44,331 nucleotides of DNA from Leptolyngbya cf. ectocarpi LEGE 11479 (GTDB lineage: Bacteria; Cyanobacteriota; Cyanobacteriia; Phormidesmidales; Phormidesmidaceae): contig NZ_JADEXP010000009.1 of assembly GCF_015207065.1 (NCBI RefSeq), forward strand, positions 1 to 44,331, written 5' to 3'. The position numbers were made by a program, and so were the translations under genes. This document shows positions 44,242-44,331 of this stretch, piece by piece (within the stretch, counting starts at the first letter, position 1; each line of letters begins with the position of its first letter). A model generated the notes under the pieces. That model was not told the origin of the DNA, searched no databases, and saw only the letters and a program-made list of their open reading frames with translations.

Positions 44242-44331
44242 TTATCCGGTGAGTGAGAGGTAGATATCATCCGAAGCCTTCAACAACTGCAGAATGCGCT
44301 GTTGCCGCTCAGATAAAGCAGAGAGAAAATA
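44242..44331 (-). CDS. C-terminal end of a gene running off the right edge
   Basis: The last 29 codons of a minus-strand gene enter from the right edge and end at TAA (44242-44244), 32 bases before the GT4 start. The peptide starts YFLSALSERQ and ends DDIYLSLTG, with a leucine-rich amphipathic helix between. It is too short to assign. The same strand and small gap suggest that it belongs to the envelope operon. Confidence 0.55.
   Translation of the reverse strand, partial: YFLSALSERQQRILQLLKASDDIYLSLTG

Noticed and set aside
1-44331. tRNA or rRNA genes, CRISPR arrays, insertion sequences and prophage genes
   Set aside because: None were recognised by eye in any spacer; no repeat array, transposase or integrase frame is present.

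Overview
This is cyanobacterial chromosomal DNA. PsaM (photosystem I), Ycf35, the nitrate-reductase partner NarM, several protein families best known from cyanobacteria (DUF2997, DUF4335, zinc-ribbon PP2C, DICT-domain kinase), and at least 18 copies of the HIP1 octamer GCGATCGC (fewer than one expected by chance) all point the same way. Base composition near 50% G+C and the gene content would suit a Leptolyngbya-like lineage, but the window alone cannot fix the genus. There are no rRNA or tRNA genes, no CRISPR array, no intact insertion sequence and no prophage.

Layout. 1-4.4 kb: a membrane-anchored TPR protein, a small membrane protein, an RluE-like pseudouridine synthase and a zinc-ribbon/PP2C phosphatase. 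4.5-6.5 kb: arginine decarboxylase (speA), convergent with the phosphatase across a 44-bp perfect palindrome that holds both stop codons. 6.6-9.9 kb: membrane proteins, an Hsp70-like ATPase without a lid, and narM. 10.2-11.5 kb: the DUF2997-Ycf35-ferredoxin run. 11.6-14.7 kb: a DUF4335 protein and an AarF/UbiB kinase-like protein. 15.0-18.1 kb: a small ORF, a pentapeptide-repeat protein and a DICT-GAF-histidine kinase. 18.2-18.4 kb: a decayed trypsin-co-occurring-domain (Trypco1-type) gene next to a REP-like repeat. 18.5-22.3 kb: a LapA-like membrane protein, ubiX and RNase R. 22.7-24.5 kb: phoU, a structured intergenic region, psaM (only 31 codons) with its terminator, and a small membrane protein. 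24.6-27.7 kb: ribBA, convergent with a CtpA-type protease. 28.1-35.7 kb: a YdcF-like protein, a GT39 glycosyltransferase, a PIN-PhoH ATPase, and several small membrane or periplasmic proteins. 35.8-44.3 kb: a minus-strand glycan/envelope cluster (GT4, HlyD-type adaptor, membrane-TPR protein, very large jelly-roll-GT39 fusion, UPF0104-type flippase-like protein), which continues past the right edge as a partial gene.

Most of the window is dispersed housekeeping and conserved-unknown cyanobacterial genes. The two most system-like units are the tightly packed envelope cluster at the right end and the DUF2997-Ycf35-ferredoxin run. A dispersed palindrome family with a central CGTTCCATGGAACG core sits at gene 3' ends in four places, three times overlapping or touching stop codons, and looks like a mobile or amplified terminator. 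Start codons were often moved downstream of the longest reading frame where a Shine-Dalgarno sequence or family alignment favoured it; these choices are noted per gene.
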